Assembly: GCA_037176705.1 (NCBI GenBank)
Contig: CM073905.1
Location: 30,970,986 to 31,034,985, forward strand
From: Molossus alvarezi
Taxonomy: Eukaryota > Chordata > Mammalia > Chiroptera > Molossidae
Direction of reading: 5' to 3'
Length of the DNA: 64,000 nucleotides
Shown: positions 1 to 12,000 of the stretch, in pieces
How the letters are laid out: each line of letters opens with the position of its first letter
How positions within the stretch are numbered: the first letter of the stretch is position 1
Program-made: the position numbers and the translations under genes
Notes under the pieces: model-generated
What the model was told of the DNA's origin: nothing
The model's database searches: none
The model's input: only the letters and a program-made list of their open reading frames with translations

Positions 1-70
1 GCGTCCACAGAAAGCGGGTGTCGGCCGCTCGTCTCCTCAGCCGTCAGAACCTCCAGAGTCCTAAGTCCAG
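1..70 (+). CDS. NOS1: NOS1 coding exon, 3' part (cut by window start)
   Basis: Read from base 3, the exon encodes [20 protein letters not shown] and then KS plus two bases (AG) of a split serine codon, followed by the donor gtagga at 71. It is the basic linker at the start of the FAD-binding domain, just downstream of the FMN domain. The exon's 5' end lies outside the window. The split serine completes correctly with the first base of the next exon at 4484, which supports the boundary. Confidence 0.9.
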
Positions 71-3000
71 GTAGGAACACCTTGTTCACTCGGGGTGCCC
101 ACTTCTGCGCCAGGAGCCCCCCAGGAAGGTAGGAGTCCTTGCGGACTCCAAGGACTGCTCTTCTGTTACCCTCCCAGTGCCACTGAGCCCCCCCGCTGCT
201 TTGTAGCATCTCGGTTTCCTGCCTTCCCTTTGCCAAGCTGCAGCCCCGAGGGACAGAAACGTATCCTCCGGTGAGGCCTGGAGAAAAGACCAGATTACAG
301 AAATTACTCCGTAAACCACACACAAAAAGCCAGTTAATTTGCACATGTTTTGATGCGAACTAGATTGGACCAAAGTCCCCGAATAAGCCCCTCTCACCCC
401 TGGGAAGGGCACCGCACTCCTGCCGGCCGGCTCACCCGAGTGTCTCAGCAAGGCCGGGAACGGAAGACTGCATGGGTTCGCATCAAAGGGTCAAACATGT
501 CGAGGGGTTTATCTCTTTAAAAGCACCGTTTCCAGCTGCATAGGTTTTCTGAGGGTTAACTGAGTGGGAAAGCGCAGGCTCTCCCTTTCCTCCTGCCCAC
601 AGCCAGTCTAGCTGTTTGACCCAGGAGGCCACGGGCGAGCTGTCAGCAGCCGCCCCCCACTGGAGACTCCTAATTGCAAGCAAAGTGCTTAAGAGGAAGT
701 AAACAGCCTTTTGGGGATGGTCCTTGCAAATCGAGAGAGAAAAGTGACTGCCTGGGCAGGAAATAAATTTTCTAATGTATGAGCACCAATTAGCAAACAG
801 TACCGAAGAGAGTATTACGGAGCGCTAATGGGCGGACGTCCTGGAAGTCAGGAGGAGGAGGGGAAATGCAGGAAGGGCTTGAGACAGGCTGTGAGGATGG
901 CGGAGGACAGGTGGGGAGAGAGACTGGAGGGAACGAAGTACAGAAGGGGCCTGAGCACTCGGCTATCGGAGAGACTGGTGGGACCTTACCATGGAGAGTT
1001 CTCCACGGCCGAACTCCTGATTGTATCCATCTCCCCTCGGATACATGGCCTCTCTCCAGGCTTCGCCATCGCAACAGAGAACATTTGGCTGAAGCCACAA
1101 CTCGAGTCTCCTCGCCTCCTCTCACACCGGACATCCACTCTCAGCTGCCACCAGGAGCAAAGCCACAATGACCTCTGGTCTGAGTGGCTGTGGTAGACAC
1201 CTAACCTGTCTCCTTGTTTCTTGGCTTTCCCCTCAAAAATCCAATTTCCAAACAGCAGCCAGAGCAATCTTTTAAAAATGTAAACTGAGCCCTGGCTGGT
1301 TTTGCTCAGTGGTTAGAGCGTCGGCCTGTGGACCAGAGAGTCCCAGGTTTGATTCTAGTCATGGGCACGTACCTCCATTGCGGTTCATCCCCAGCCCCCG
1401 TTGGGGTCGTGTAGCTGGCAACCAATCGATGTGTCTCTCTCACATCGATGTTTCTCTCGCTCTCTCTCCCCCTCCCACTCTGTCTGAAGATAAATGTAAA
1501 AAAATATCCTTGGATGAGGATTAAAAAAAAAAAAAAAAATGTAAGCTGAAGCCTACCACACCCTCCAATGGCTTCCCACTGAATGCAGGAAACCTCCAAA
1601 CCCCTTGCCGTGACATGTCAAGACCTCCACCCAGCTCTCTGACCTCCTCCTTCCACCACTCAGCCCTGCGCTGATCACTCTGCACACCCTCCAGCCTCCT
1701 TTCCCTTTCTTGACCAAACCACACTATTTCCTACCTCAGGGCCTTGGCACATGCTACCCCTCCTTTCGGGAACATTCTCCCCCAAGATCTTTACACGTCT
1801 ACTCCTCATTGTTCAGGTCTCTACCCAAATGTCACATCACCAAAAGCCTCCCTGACCACCCTTATCTGATGGTCGCTTAGCCCACTGCCCTCAACCCATC
1901 ACCACCCTCCCACCCACATCACCAACTCCATCTGAGGGTTTTTTAAGTTACAGCCCAGTGAAAACAGGATACTTTGTCCATTACTCTCTTATCAGTGCCT
2001 AGAACTGCCTGACACTCACCATAAATTTGTTGAATGAACCTATTAACTCAAACTACTCTTGACAGATCATGTTTACCCTTTTCATGGGAGACTGAACATT
2101 AGCTTCTTTTTTTTTTCATTTAGAGCTAAACATTAGCAGACTATTCTTTTATCTGGAACTTGCACACGTGTGTGTGTGTGTGTGTTATGCTTCTGTGTGT
2201 GAATATAAATACGTCACAAGCAGGGACTACTCTGGGGGAGGTGGTGAAAAAGGTCCAAATGGCTGTGACCTCCCCAATACTTCCCTTTCTCCTGCCCCCA
2301 AAACTTTTCAATGGTCCATATGTGTCCCAAGGTTTAAAAAGAAAAAGAAAGAAAAAAAAAAAGCCTAGAAAATCCTGCACTTAGAAACCTCCAACAGCAC
2401 TGAGATTTAAGACAATCGGTCTCCAGGCTGGTGTTACCCACCAGAGATCTGCTTCCGGCTAAGCTTTGTGGAAACACCCATCCAGGCCCTGGGATAGTGG
2501 GGCCACTCTGTGCCGGGGTTGTCAGCAGGCCACATCTGGTCAATGGCTGGCGAAGTCCCCTTGGCTAAGTTCCCAGCACAGGCAGAATCTGGGCCCACCT
2601 TCTGGCTAACTTGCCAGCTACCTCCCCACCCCTGCCCCTTATCTGCCTGACCACCTTCTGCCCCACTCAAGAGGACTCGGCAGGTGGCTGTGAACACGAG
2701 CCAGCTCAGCAAGTTCGTGTCCTCTGTATTTGTCTTTTGTACCAGCCAAAGAGACAGAGGCAAACAGACTTCTGAAGGAAATCGTGATGAGATGGGAGAA
2801 AGTGGGAATTGATTTGCGGGCCTTTCAAAGGCGTCCCGTGGTTGTCCCAGGAGGCTCCCAAATTAGCAGCCCCACAGCGCCGCCTGCTGGTCGTTGGCCT
2901 CTGCGAATTCCCTTCCGGGAGCTGGCCGTGGGTACTGTTTGCTCTCTGGGAACCAAGATGGGTGTGAGCTCGGAGCAGAATCAGCCTGCGCCAGAGAGGG

Positions 3001-6000
3001 CAAAATCTGCCCAGGGAAGGAGAGTGGGACCCAGACCCTAACGCCGCCATTCACAATTTCAGTCACCAAGTTTCCCACTAAACTAAGGACAGGGGTGCCT
3101 TGCTCCAAAAAAGTACTTGACACCCCAAAAAGCAAGTGTACCAGCACAGCTATTTTTAGTAGTGGTGGCTATTTGCAGCACAAAAGGGCTCTTGGTTACG
3201 CCAAAAACTCCTTTAAATAGCAATTCCCATTGGTTGGTTCATGTGTTGATGATTCAAGGGAGAATATGGGGACTTCACATCGAATGTCACTTTCTCTGTC
3301 AACTGAAAACCAGTTGGCAAAGAAGAAGAAGCAGATCTGAAATCTGATCCTAACCCCAGGTGCACAAAGGATTTGATTTACCAAAGTGTGATCAACCCCC
3401 AAGTTTTCATAACTTGGATAAAAAACGTAGTATCTGTACTAAAACCTTAAAAAGACCAGAATCATCATAGTCTGAGGATTTATTCTTAAAGCTTCCTATT
3501 CACCTTGCACAGGCTTCCCTGCGCTTGAAATACAAGAAAAATCAGCGAGAGAGGGTGTGTCCCGGCAGGTGTGAACGAGGTTTCCTCTGGGTTTTCTCAG
3601 ATCTCTCCATATTAGAGTATCGGTGGATTTCTGTTTAGCAATGACCCAGGCTTAAGGCCAGGTTCTTTTACCTCTTTTCCACGAGAGTAGGAGGACCTCC
3701 AGTTGCAAAAGGGTGTGAAGTTTAGGGTTCTGGGGGGATGGAATTCCACAGCCTGGGAACAACACTGCGTTGGATCCAGTGGGGTCATTCTTGCTGAGAG
3801 GACCCCCATTGGCACTGAGAACAAAGCTTGTTCCGGCAGCTGGGAGTCTGAGGTTCCTTCAACAAATATTTCTTGAGCATCTATTATGTGCCATGCACTG
3901 TCCTAAGGACCATCAATAGAGCCCGGGACAAAACAGACAGCCCAGCCCCCGGTCCTCTAGAGTTTATGGTGTCCCGAGGGCCAGGGGATGGGCGGGGGGA
4001 CAGAGCACAAACCATATAACAAAGTAACTGCTACTGTGGGTCAGAGATGGTCACTGCTATGGAGAAATGAGAAGCCAGGCAGAAAGAGAGAAAAGCAAAG
4101 AGGTCTGAGGACTGAACCCCGGGAGGCTCCGTGTCCAGAGTTCGGGGAGATGAGGAGGAACCAGCAAAGGAGACAGCCAGGGCAGCCAGAGAGGAGACCA
4201 GGAGAGCCCGGGGTGCTGGAATCACCCCATGAGAAGGAGGAAGCGAGCAGCCGTGCCCTGTGCGCACCCATGACCAGCACCGGAACCGGCTGCTGGGTTT
4301 GCAAGGGGGAGCTCCGGGTGACCCCGCTCAACGCCGTGGTGTGGAAATGGTGGGGACGAACGTCTGGTTGGCCCCGAGGAGAAGGGACGGAGGGAAGCAG
4401 CAGTCACAGAAGCGACAAAGGAGCAAAGAAAGGGGGCAGGGGCTGGTGCCGTTGCCTGATTGTTCCCCGCCCCTTCCCTCCAGCCGGTCTACCATCTTCG
4501 TGCGTCTCCACACCAATGGGAATCAGGAGCTGCAGTACCAGCCTGGGGACCACCTGGGCGTCTTCCCTGGCAACCACGAGGACCTCGTGAACGCCCTGAT
4601 CGAGCGCCTAGAGGACGCACCCCCCGTCAACCAGCTGGTGAAAGTGGAGCTGCTGGAAGAGCGGAACACAGCTTTGGGTAACTGTGGCCTCGCCGGCCGC
4701 CATCTGTCCACTCTCACGGCTGCTCCCTTCCCCCAGCGAGTCCCAGCGGGTGGGTGTCCAGGGAAGAGGAGGCCCCTTCTTGGTCCCAATCACCAAACCA
4801 GGTAGGAGAGTGGGTCTCTTGGCTGAACAAACTTGGCCCAACTGGCTGATCGATTGCCTGTGATGCCAGGACATCGAGGGTTCATCATTGGGAGGAACTT
4901 ACCGCCACCCCACTGCCCACAGAGTGAATAGCCCTGAACTCTGGCCCCGCCTCTCCTAGAATCCAGAGGTGCTGTATGAACCCCACGGCCCACGAGGCTT
5001 GGCACCACCTATCTGACCTTGTTAGACCCAGTTCCAGCCTGTTTCAGTGCCCATTCTTTCTTTTTTTTTTTTATCCTCACCCGAGGACATTTTTCCATTT
5101 TTTGCACAGATAGAGTAGGAGGGAGAGAGAGGAAGAGAGAGAGAGAGAGAAACATCGACGTGAAAGGGACACATCAAGTGGCTGCCACCTGCATGACCAA
5201 CCAGGGCCGGGGACAAACTGCAACCGAGGTACATGCCCTTAGCGGGAACCGAACCCGGGTCTCTCTGGACCGCAGGCCAATGCTCTAACCGCTAAGCCAA
5301 ACCAGCCAGGGCTCAGTGCCCATTCTTGACACTGCCGCTGAAGAATTTGCAAAGGCAAGTGGGTCTAGTGGTTCACCTCAGTGGGTGCAGGTGAGCTCGG
5401 GGCTCGGGTACAAGGAGCAGCAGTGACCTTGCGTGGCAGCCTGTGACACAGTGACATATCACCTTTACAAAGGAGCGAGGGTGTCCTGTCAGGGCAGAAT
5501 GTGAAAACAGTATATAGTCAAAGGCCTGTTGAAAATCCCTTAGGAAGGCCCCACTTTGGAGAGAAACCCCTTCTTGTAGGAAATCCAGCCCAGCCAGTCC
5601 TTACTCCATGTTGGAACTGTGCCTTTTTATCTGGGGTGGAGTCCCTAATGAAGGAGAGGCTTGTATTTGGGGGCTATAGTGAATGAAAAGTACACAGAGG
5701 CGGTACAGTGTGGTGGTTAGAAGACAGACTGCCGACTTCACATGGATGAGCTGTGTGGCCTTGGGTGAATTCCTTAACCTCTCTGTGCTCCCATGTATCT
5801 CCACTGCAAAAGGTGGATAATAATAGCACCTGCCACCTGGGGTGGCCGTGAGTTTGAGGAGATGAGAAGGATTACAGGAGTTAACACAGAGTTCTGAGAC
5901 TCGTACTGGCCACACAGAAAGTACTGGGTAAGTGTTAGGCGTGTTTGTCATTTTGCCATGAGAGGCCCACTCAGAGGCATGAGAGGACAGACGAGCCCAA

Positions 6001-9000
6001 ATCGACTCATAACTCCCCCCAGTGGACTTTGGATATGCTCCTTGCACACAAAAGGTTAGGTGTGGGACAGGCAAGGTGGAGAGGCCAGGGCTTAGGGGCT
6101 CACCTAGCCCCATCCTAACTTGGAGCCAAGCCCTCAGAGCTCAGATTCTCCTTCCCCCACCCACCCCGCTACCCTCCACTGTGCCTCCACAGGAGTCATC
6201 AGTAACTGGACAGATGAGCACCGCCTCCCGCCCTGCACCATCTTCCAGGCCTTCAAGTACTACCTGGACATCACCACGCCGCCCACGCCACTGCAGCTGC
6301 AGCAGTTCGCCTCCTTGGCCACCAGCGAGAAAGAGAAGCAGCGTCTGCTCATCCTCAGCAAGGTGGGTCCCTGGCCTCCTGCAACCCCAGGGGGAGCCTT
6401 TCACCTCCGAGTCCTTGGAGAGTTGTCTAGCATTACAACAACTTCCCAGCAGGTGGCAGTCTTGAGCAAGCATTGCCATTTTCCCGTTTGCAGAAAGGCA
6501 CCATGTGGGCTAGTTCCTCCCGGTTCGTCCCAACCGTCTCACCTGGTCCTAAGCCCTGATAGCATGAGAGTGACCTCGTGGAATCTCAGAGTTCTTTGAC
6601 CACAGTAGAAATCGCTGTTCCTTTGGATCCCTGGAGTTTCCATTGGGTCCCTCTTAGCCAATGCTTACAAGAAAAAGAAACAGAGAATCTCAGTGCCCTG
6701 TTTTCTAGATAAGCCTTTTCCCCAGCCGAGGAGTTGTAGCAGGACTTGGAGATAAAGGAGGCCCCTGAAGGAAAAGTGAAGCCACCCTTGGAGACGGATG
6801 ACCTGTTCAGCTGCTGCAAAATCTTGCTCAGGGAGAATCCCACCCAGCGAGACCTCCCAGGGCTCCTCCCCAGTGTGCACGCCACCGCCACCGCCAAGGG
6901 TGGTTTAGCTTCCTGCTGTCCAGGAGAGGGGCTGGAGTGGTGGTCTGCAAGGCAGTGGCTAATGCAAGGAGTGCATATGATCTAGAAATATACAAATAAA
7001 CAGCAGGAGAAACATTTCCAGAGTGAGTTGTTGGAAGTGGTTACCTCTGGGGAGTGAGGAACAGATTGGAGAGGTGGAACAGAACACCACTGATTTCGTC
7101 GTAAGTTTTGCAGAGTTATTGAACTTTTTAAACTGTACATGTATAACTTTGATAGGAACCAGAGTGTGTGCTTTTTGCACAGGATGGTTTAAAGTAGAAG
7201 TGGATATAAGTATATGGATTAATTCATTTCTTCTGAAGAGCATAAATTCCAAGATTAAATGAAGAAGGATTCTTTTGTTGTTGCTGCTGTTGTTAATCCT
7301 TACCCGAGGATATTTTTCCATTAAATTTTTTAGGTCGAGTGGAAGAAGGGAGGGAGGGGGGGAAGAGGGGGAGAGAGAAACATTGATCTAAGAGAGACAC
7401 ATTGATTGTTTGCCTCCTGCATGACCCCAGCTAGGCTGGGGATCGAACCTGCAACCCAAGTACATGCCCTTGACCAGGAATCGAACCCGAGAACCTTCGG
7501 TTTGCAGGCTGACACTCTAATTGCTGAGCCCAGCTGGCCAGGGCTTGAGCAGGGATGTTTGTTAGGAGAAAAGGGGGGGGGGGATCAGATGGCACTTGGA
7601 GAACCGTCAGACATCAACACGAGTCTGACCTCCAGTGAAGGAGAGGGAGAAGGTTGAATGGACATGTCCAAGGACATACATGCTGTCCAAGGAAAGACCT
7701 ATGTAGGTGATCACGTTGGTATCAGGTGATGTCACTTTCAGAGCAGCTGCTGGGACTCGGCCAATTGTGCCCCTGTAGGTGAAGGTCAGTGGGGTCGGAG
7801 GTCTGGGAGGCACATTCTCATGGCTGCCATGCCCTACCAATAAAGTAAGGGTGGCTTCAGAGACATGGGGAAGGGCTCTGTCATCCAGTGCACTTACGGT
7901 GGGCTGCACCCCTCCCCAAAATCTGAACCTCGTGAAAGCAATGAGGGACTGCCCAGGGCAGCTTCTGAGATGCAGGAATAATAACTCCAGAGCCCCAGGG
8001 GAGTCTCTCTGTCCCCTAGTAACAGCTGGGCCCAGCTGTCAACACGTCCCCGAACACGGTCCCCCACACTCTACCCTGTTCCTTTGGGACTGTCCTCCAC
8101 CATCTGAGCATGCTCTCTGTTGATGCACCTCCACCCTTGCAAACCCACCACCCTCACTTCTGCATTCTAACCCTACAAGTCCTGACTCCCTTCCTGGCGC
8201 CTTTATCTTGACCTTTACGTACCGCAGGAGCCCAGCTTCTGGGGCCGGAATGCCTCGGGGAAGGCTCAGTACATTTTTTCCATAAGAGACCAGGTAGTAA
8301 ATATTTTAGGCCAATGGTCTGTTTGATCTCTGTCGAAACCACTGTCATTTCAACACAACGGCATAGGCAATACATAAGTGAGTGGGCAGGGCTGGGTTCC
8401 AGTCCAACTGTTTTATGGACCCTGAGTTTCGAATGTGATAGCATATCTTTCTGTCATAAAATGGTATTCTTTTGATGTTTTCCCCAAACCATTTAAATGT
8501 ACAAAACAAGGGGTGAGCCAGGCTGGCTTGGCAGGCTGAAGTTTGCCCTTCCCCGACCTAGGCTCAGAACCCTGAATCACTGCCTCGTAGCCACCGGACC
8601 TCTCTGTCCCTCAGTTTGCTCATCTATAAAATGGGTTTAATAATCATACTTATTTCAAGAGGTGCTAGTGAGAGTTAAAACCTGGCACAGAGTACTTATG
8701 ATGTTAAGTGTTAACTACTAGTATTTTAATTTGCTTTCTTCCCCGGGCCCTACGCAAGCCCTCGTTGGAAATCTGTACCAGGAGCTGAGTGTGAGTTTCC
8801 CTCTGTCCCTCCCCTTGCACAGGGCTTACAGGAGTACGAGGAGTGGAAATGGGGCAAGAACCCCACCATCGTGGAGGTGCTGGAGGAGTTCCGGTCCATC
8901 CAGATGCCCGCCACCCTGCTCCTGACCCAGCTGTCCCTCCTGCAGCCTCGCTACTACTCCATCAGCTCCTCCCCAGACATGTACCCCGATGAGGTGCACC

Positions 9001-12000
9001 TCACCGTGGCCGTCGTCTCCTACCGCACCCGAGGTGGGCAGGGGTGCTGGGGAGCCTCCAGGCTGGCATTTCCCCCCTGGGGCCCCTGCAGGTCTGCCGA
9101 GTCCCCAGTCCCCAGCCGGGAAACTCTGGGAAGGAGCAGAGTGGACACTGTCCCCGTGGGCAGAGCCAACTCCACGCAGCAGTTGGCACACACCCCCACG
9201 ACGCAGGTCCTTGGAGCAGGAGTCCCCTGCTGCGGGGTGTCCAGCTGGTCATCGGTCAGTCAGATAGCCTGCCATTTTTCTCCCATGCTGTCCCTCTGTG
9301 ACAAAGCAATCAGTGTGCACGGTGGCCGAGACAGCTCTGAGCCCCCGGCAGCCCCCGGCGAACACGGGGACCAAGGCCCTTTCAGCGGGCAGGATTTGAA
9401 TCTGACGCCCCCTCCCCAACAGCGCCCCGGGCACTTTCGCAGATCACAAGCTCTCCCCTCGCTGTGCCAGGTCCCCTTCCCCTTCAGAGGAAGGGCCCAA
9501 ACAAGGCACTCCAAGGCAGAACTTTGGCATCGGGGCTGACGGGAGGGAGGAGGCCGATGACGGGAAGCTCAGGGGCAGTCGGTGAGCCCGGCCACCTCGT
9601 TTATTCTGCCAGACGGAGAAGGGCCGATTCACCACGGCGTGTGCTCCTCCTGGCTCAACCGGATACAGCGTGACGAAGCGGTCCCCTGCTTCGTGAGAGG
9701 GTGAGCGCAAACGCAGAGGAATGACAGCCGTCCCAAATCTGCGTGCTGATGTCCTGAGCTGTGGGGGTGACCAGCCCGGAGGGTTCCGTAGAGTCGGCTG
9801 CATCCCTCCCCCTTGCTAAGGAAACGGGATCACGGGACAGAACCCAGCAGAAGCGAGGAAGCCCTCTCGCCAGGTCATGACCACGGCCACAGCTATGTAT
9901 GAAGTGCACGTGCCAGGCTGGGTGCTGAGGCTGCCGTGGAGAGCCACGTGGACCAGCCTCCGCCTCTGTGGGATGTACAACCAGGGGAGAGGGTCCAGAT
10001 TCCACCGGACACCCCATCTGTCCCCACTTTCTTAGAAACAGGGAGGACCCAGACCCCTTCCCACAACCCCATCAATTAGAGTCTCTCCTCCCAAACTCAG
10101 TTTAAAGGCTGTTCCTGCCCATGGTTAACAGGCCTGCATCGCATACTCAAAAACAGGGTAGATTTCATGTGATATGTTCTGATTACAACCAGTCAGCCAA
10201 ATAGAAAAATATTCCTTCAGAAAAATAAAGGACGTTCCCGAGCTAGGCCCATTGTGAGTATCTGCTCTGTCGGCTAATAACGTCTCTACCAGAACAGCAA
10301 CCTCAGCCCCTTTTCTGAACTGTTGAAGGTAGGATGTTCATGGGGTGGTCCGCACACCTCCGGGGGTGCTTCAGAAATAGAGTCCTAGCCCAGACTTACT
10401 GCACTGCCCAGAAACCGCACCCCTTGGACACCCCCAGGTGGTCCTTTTGCACACTAGAGATCTCAGGGACGGCTAAATCGGTGGTTCTCTGTGGGAATGA
10501 TTTGACACCCCCCACCCCAGCGACATTTGGCAGTGTCTGGAGGGTGTTCCTGGAACCTAGTGGGTGGAGGCCAGGGCTCAACAGCCTGCAGAGCATGGGG
10601 TGGTCCCCACAACAGAAGTCTGCAGCCCCACATGTCAGTAGAGCCGAGGCCGGGAGACCCCGAGTCCAGGCAACCCCACTGCCCTTGTGGTTTTGCTCAG
10701 TACCTGGGGTCATTGGGAAACGGAGGGGTAGCCGGACTCTGAGCGCCTCCTGTTTTGAGGATGCCCCAAATCTGTGGGACCTCCCACCCTGAGGAGGGGC
10801 ACCTGGCCCAGGCTGCAGGGTACCAGGCCTGCTGTCCTGCCACCCGAGACAGCCACCTGGTCTGCCTAAGACCCAGCTGCTCTTGCCCACAGAGGGCTCA
10901 GAAAGCCTCGTGACGTTCTCTTCCTTGTGCAGAGCACCCAGCTTCCACCTGCCCCGGAACCCCCAAGTGCCCTGCATCCTGGTGGGCCCGGGCACCGGCA
11001 TCGCCCCCTTCCGAAGCTTCTGGCAGCAACGGCAATTTGATATCCAACACAAAGGTGGGTCCTGGGCCACTGGCCACACGGTTTCTACCCCTGGGCCTGA
11101 GGGGGCTGCCTGTCAGCTGCCCGGAGACACGTGACGGCCTTCTCTCCACTGTGTCCCCGCCCAGGGAGGGGCGGGGGCAGCCTCCTGACCTGACCCGCCC
11201 CGTGGCGTGATTCCAAGGACCTGTCCAAACACACCCGCTCAGCTGACGCTGGGGCCTGAAATTCCACATTTCTTGGGCTGTTAAGATAGGACCCCTGCTT
11301 AACACTCAAGTGGCCCTGGAAAGGGTGAGCATGAAACCTTACATGGATGTTTGCTTACGGGATTCTCTCCAAGGGGCCCGTTCGAGAGCAGGCTTTGCTG
11401 TGTGGGGTCCACACAGATCAGCTGGGGGGGGGCAGCCCCAGTGTGGGCATTAAACGGGGTTATTGAGCATACCAATGAATAAGACAGAAACAACTTAAAA
11501 ACAAAAACACCCTGTCCTATGGGACGTCAGTCAAGTGGAATACTAACATTTGTAGTGTTCGTGATGTGCCAGGCACAGTTCCAGTGCCTTTGTTTTTGTT
11601 TTTTGGGATGGGACATTGCTGTTGTTGTTAATCCTCACCTGAGGATGTTTTTTCCATTGATTTGTTGTTGTTGTTGTTAGAGCAGGAGGGAGGGAGCGAG
11701 GGGGAGAGAGAGAGAAACATCCATGTGAAAGAGACACATCAATGGGTTGCCTCCTGCACCCGCCCCGACCAGGGCCAGGGATTGAACCTGCAACCCAGCT
11801 ACATGCCCTTGAATGGGAATCAAACCCTTGACCCTTCGGCCTGTGGGCCAGCGCTCTAACCACTGAACCAGCCAGGGCTTTAATGTCTGACATCCATTTC
11901 TAACAATAACCCTATGAGGTAGTTGCTGTTAGGACTTCCGTTTTGTACGTGGGGGAAATGGAGCCACAGAAAGTTCAGCAAGTTGCTCCTTGTCAGACGG

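Larger units (their letters stand above)
71..4483 (+). other. NOS1: NOS1 intron (4.4 kb)
   Basis: Donor gtagga at 71, acceptor ctccag ending at 4483. It holds an L2-type relic split by a Ves SINE (1195-2040), a short (TG)n near 2166-2184 and an antisense L2-type fragment (3853-4100). The stretches 71-1190, 2045-3850 and 4100-4480 show no exon, RNA gene or repeat that I recognise. Confidence 0.85.
4678..6192 (+). other. NOS1: NOS1 intron
   Basis: Donor gtaact, acceptor ccacag. Contains an antisense Ves SINE (5059-5312) and a sense MIR (5694-5945). I recognise nothing in 4678-5040 or 5330-5690. Confidence 0.9.
6363..8822 (+). other. NOS1: NOS1 intron
   Basis: Donor gtgggt, acceptor gcacag. 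Contains an L1 3' end (6985-7180), an antisense Ves (7292-7544), an hAT-type MITE fragment (8266-8425) and a MIR 3' part (8565-8730). Nothing recognised in 6363-6980 or 7545-8260. Confidence 0.9.

Noticed and set aside
3988..4590. 200-codon sense open frame overlapping the second NOS1 exon
   Set aside because: Mostly intron and L2-type relic in a different frame from NOS1; no family resemblance.
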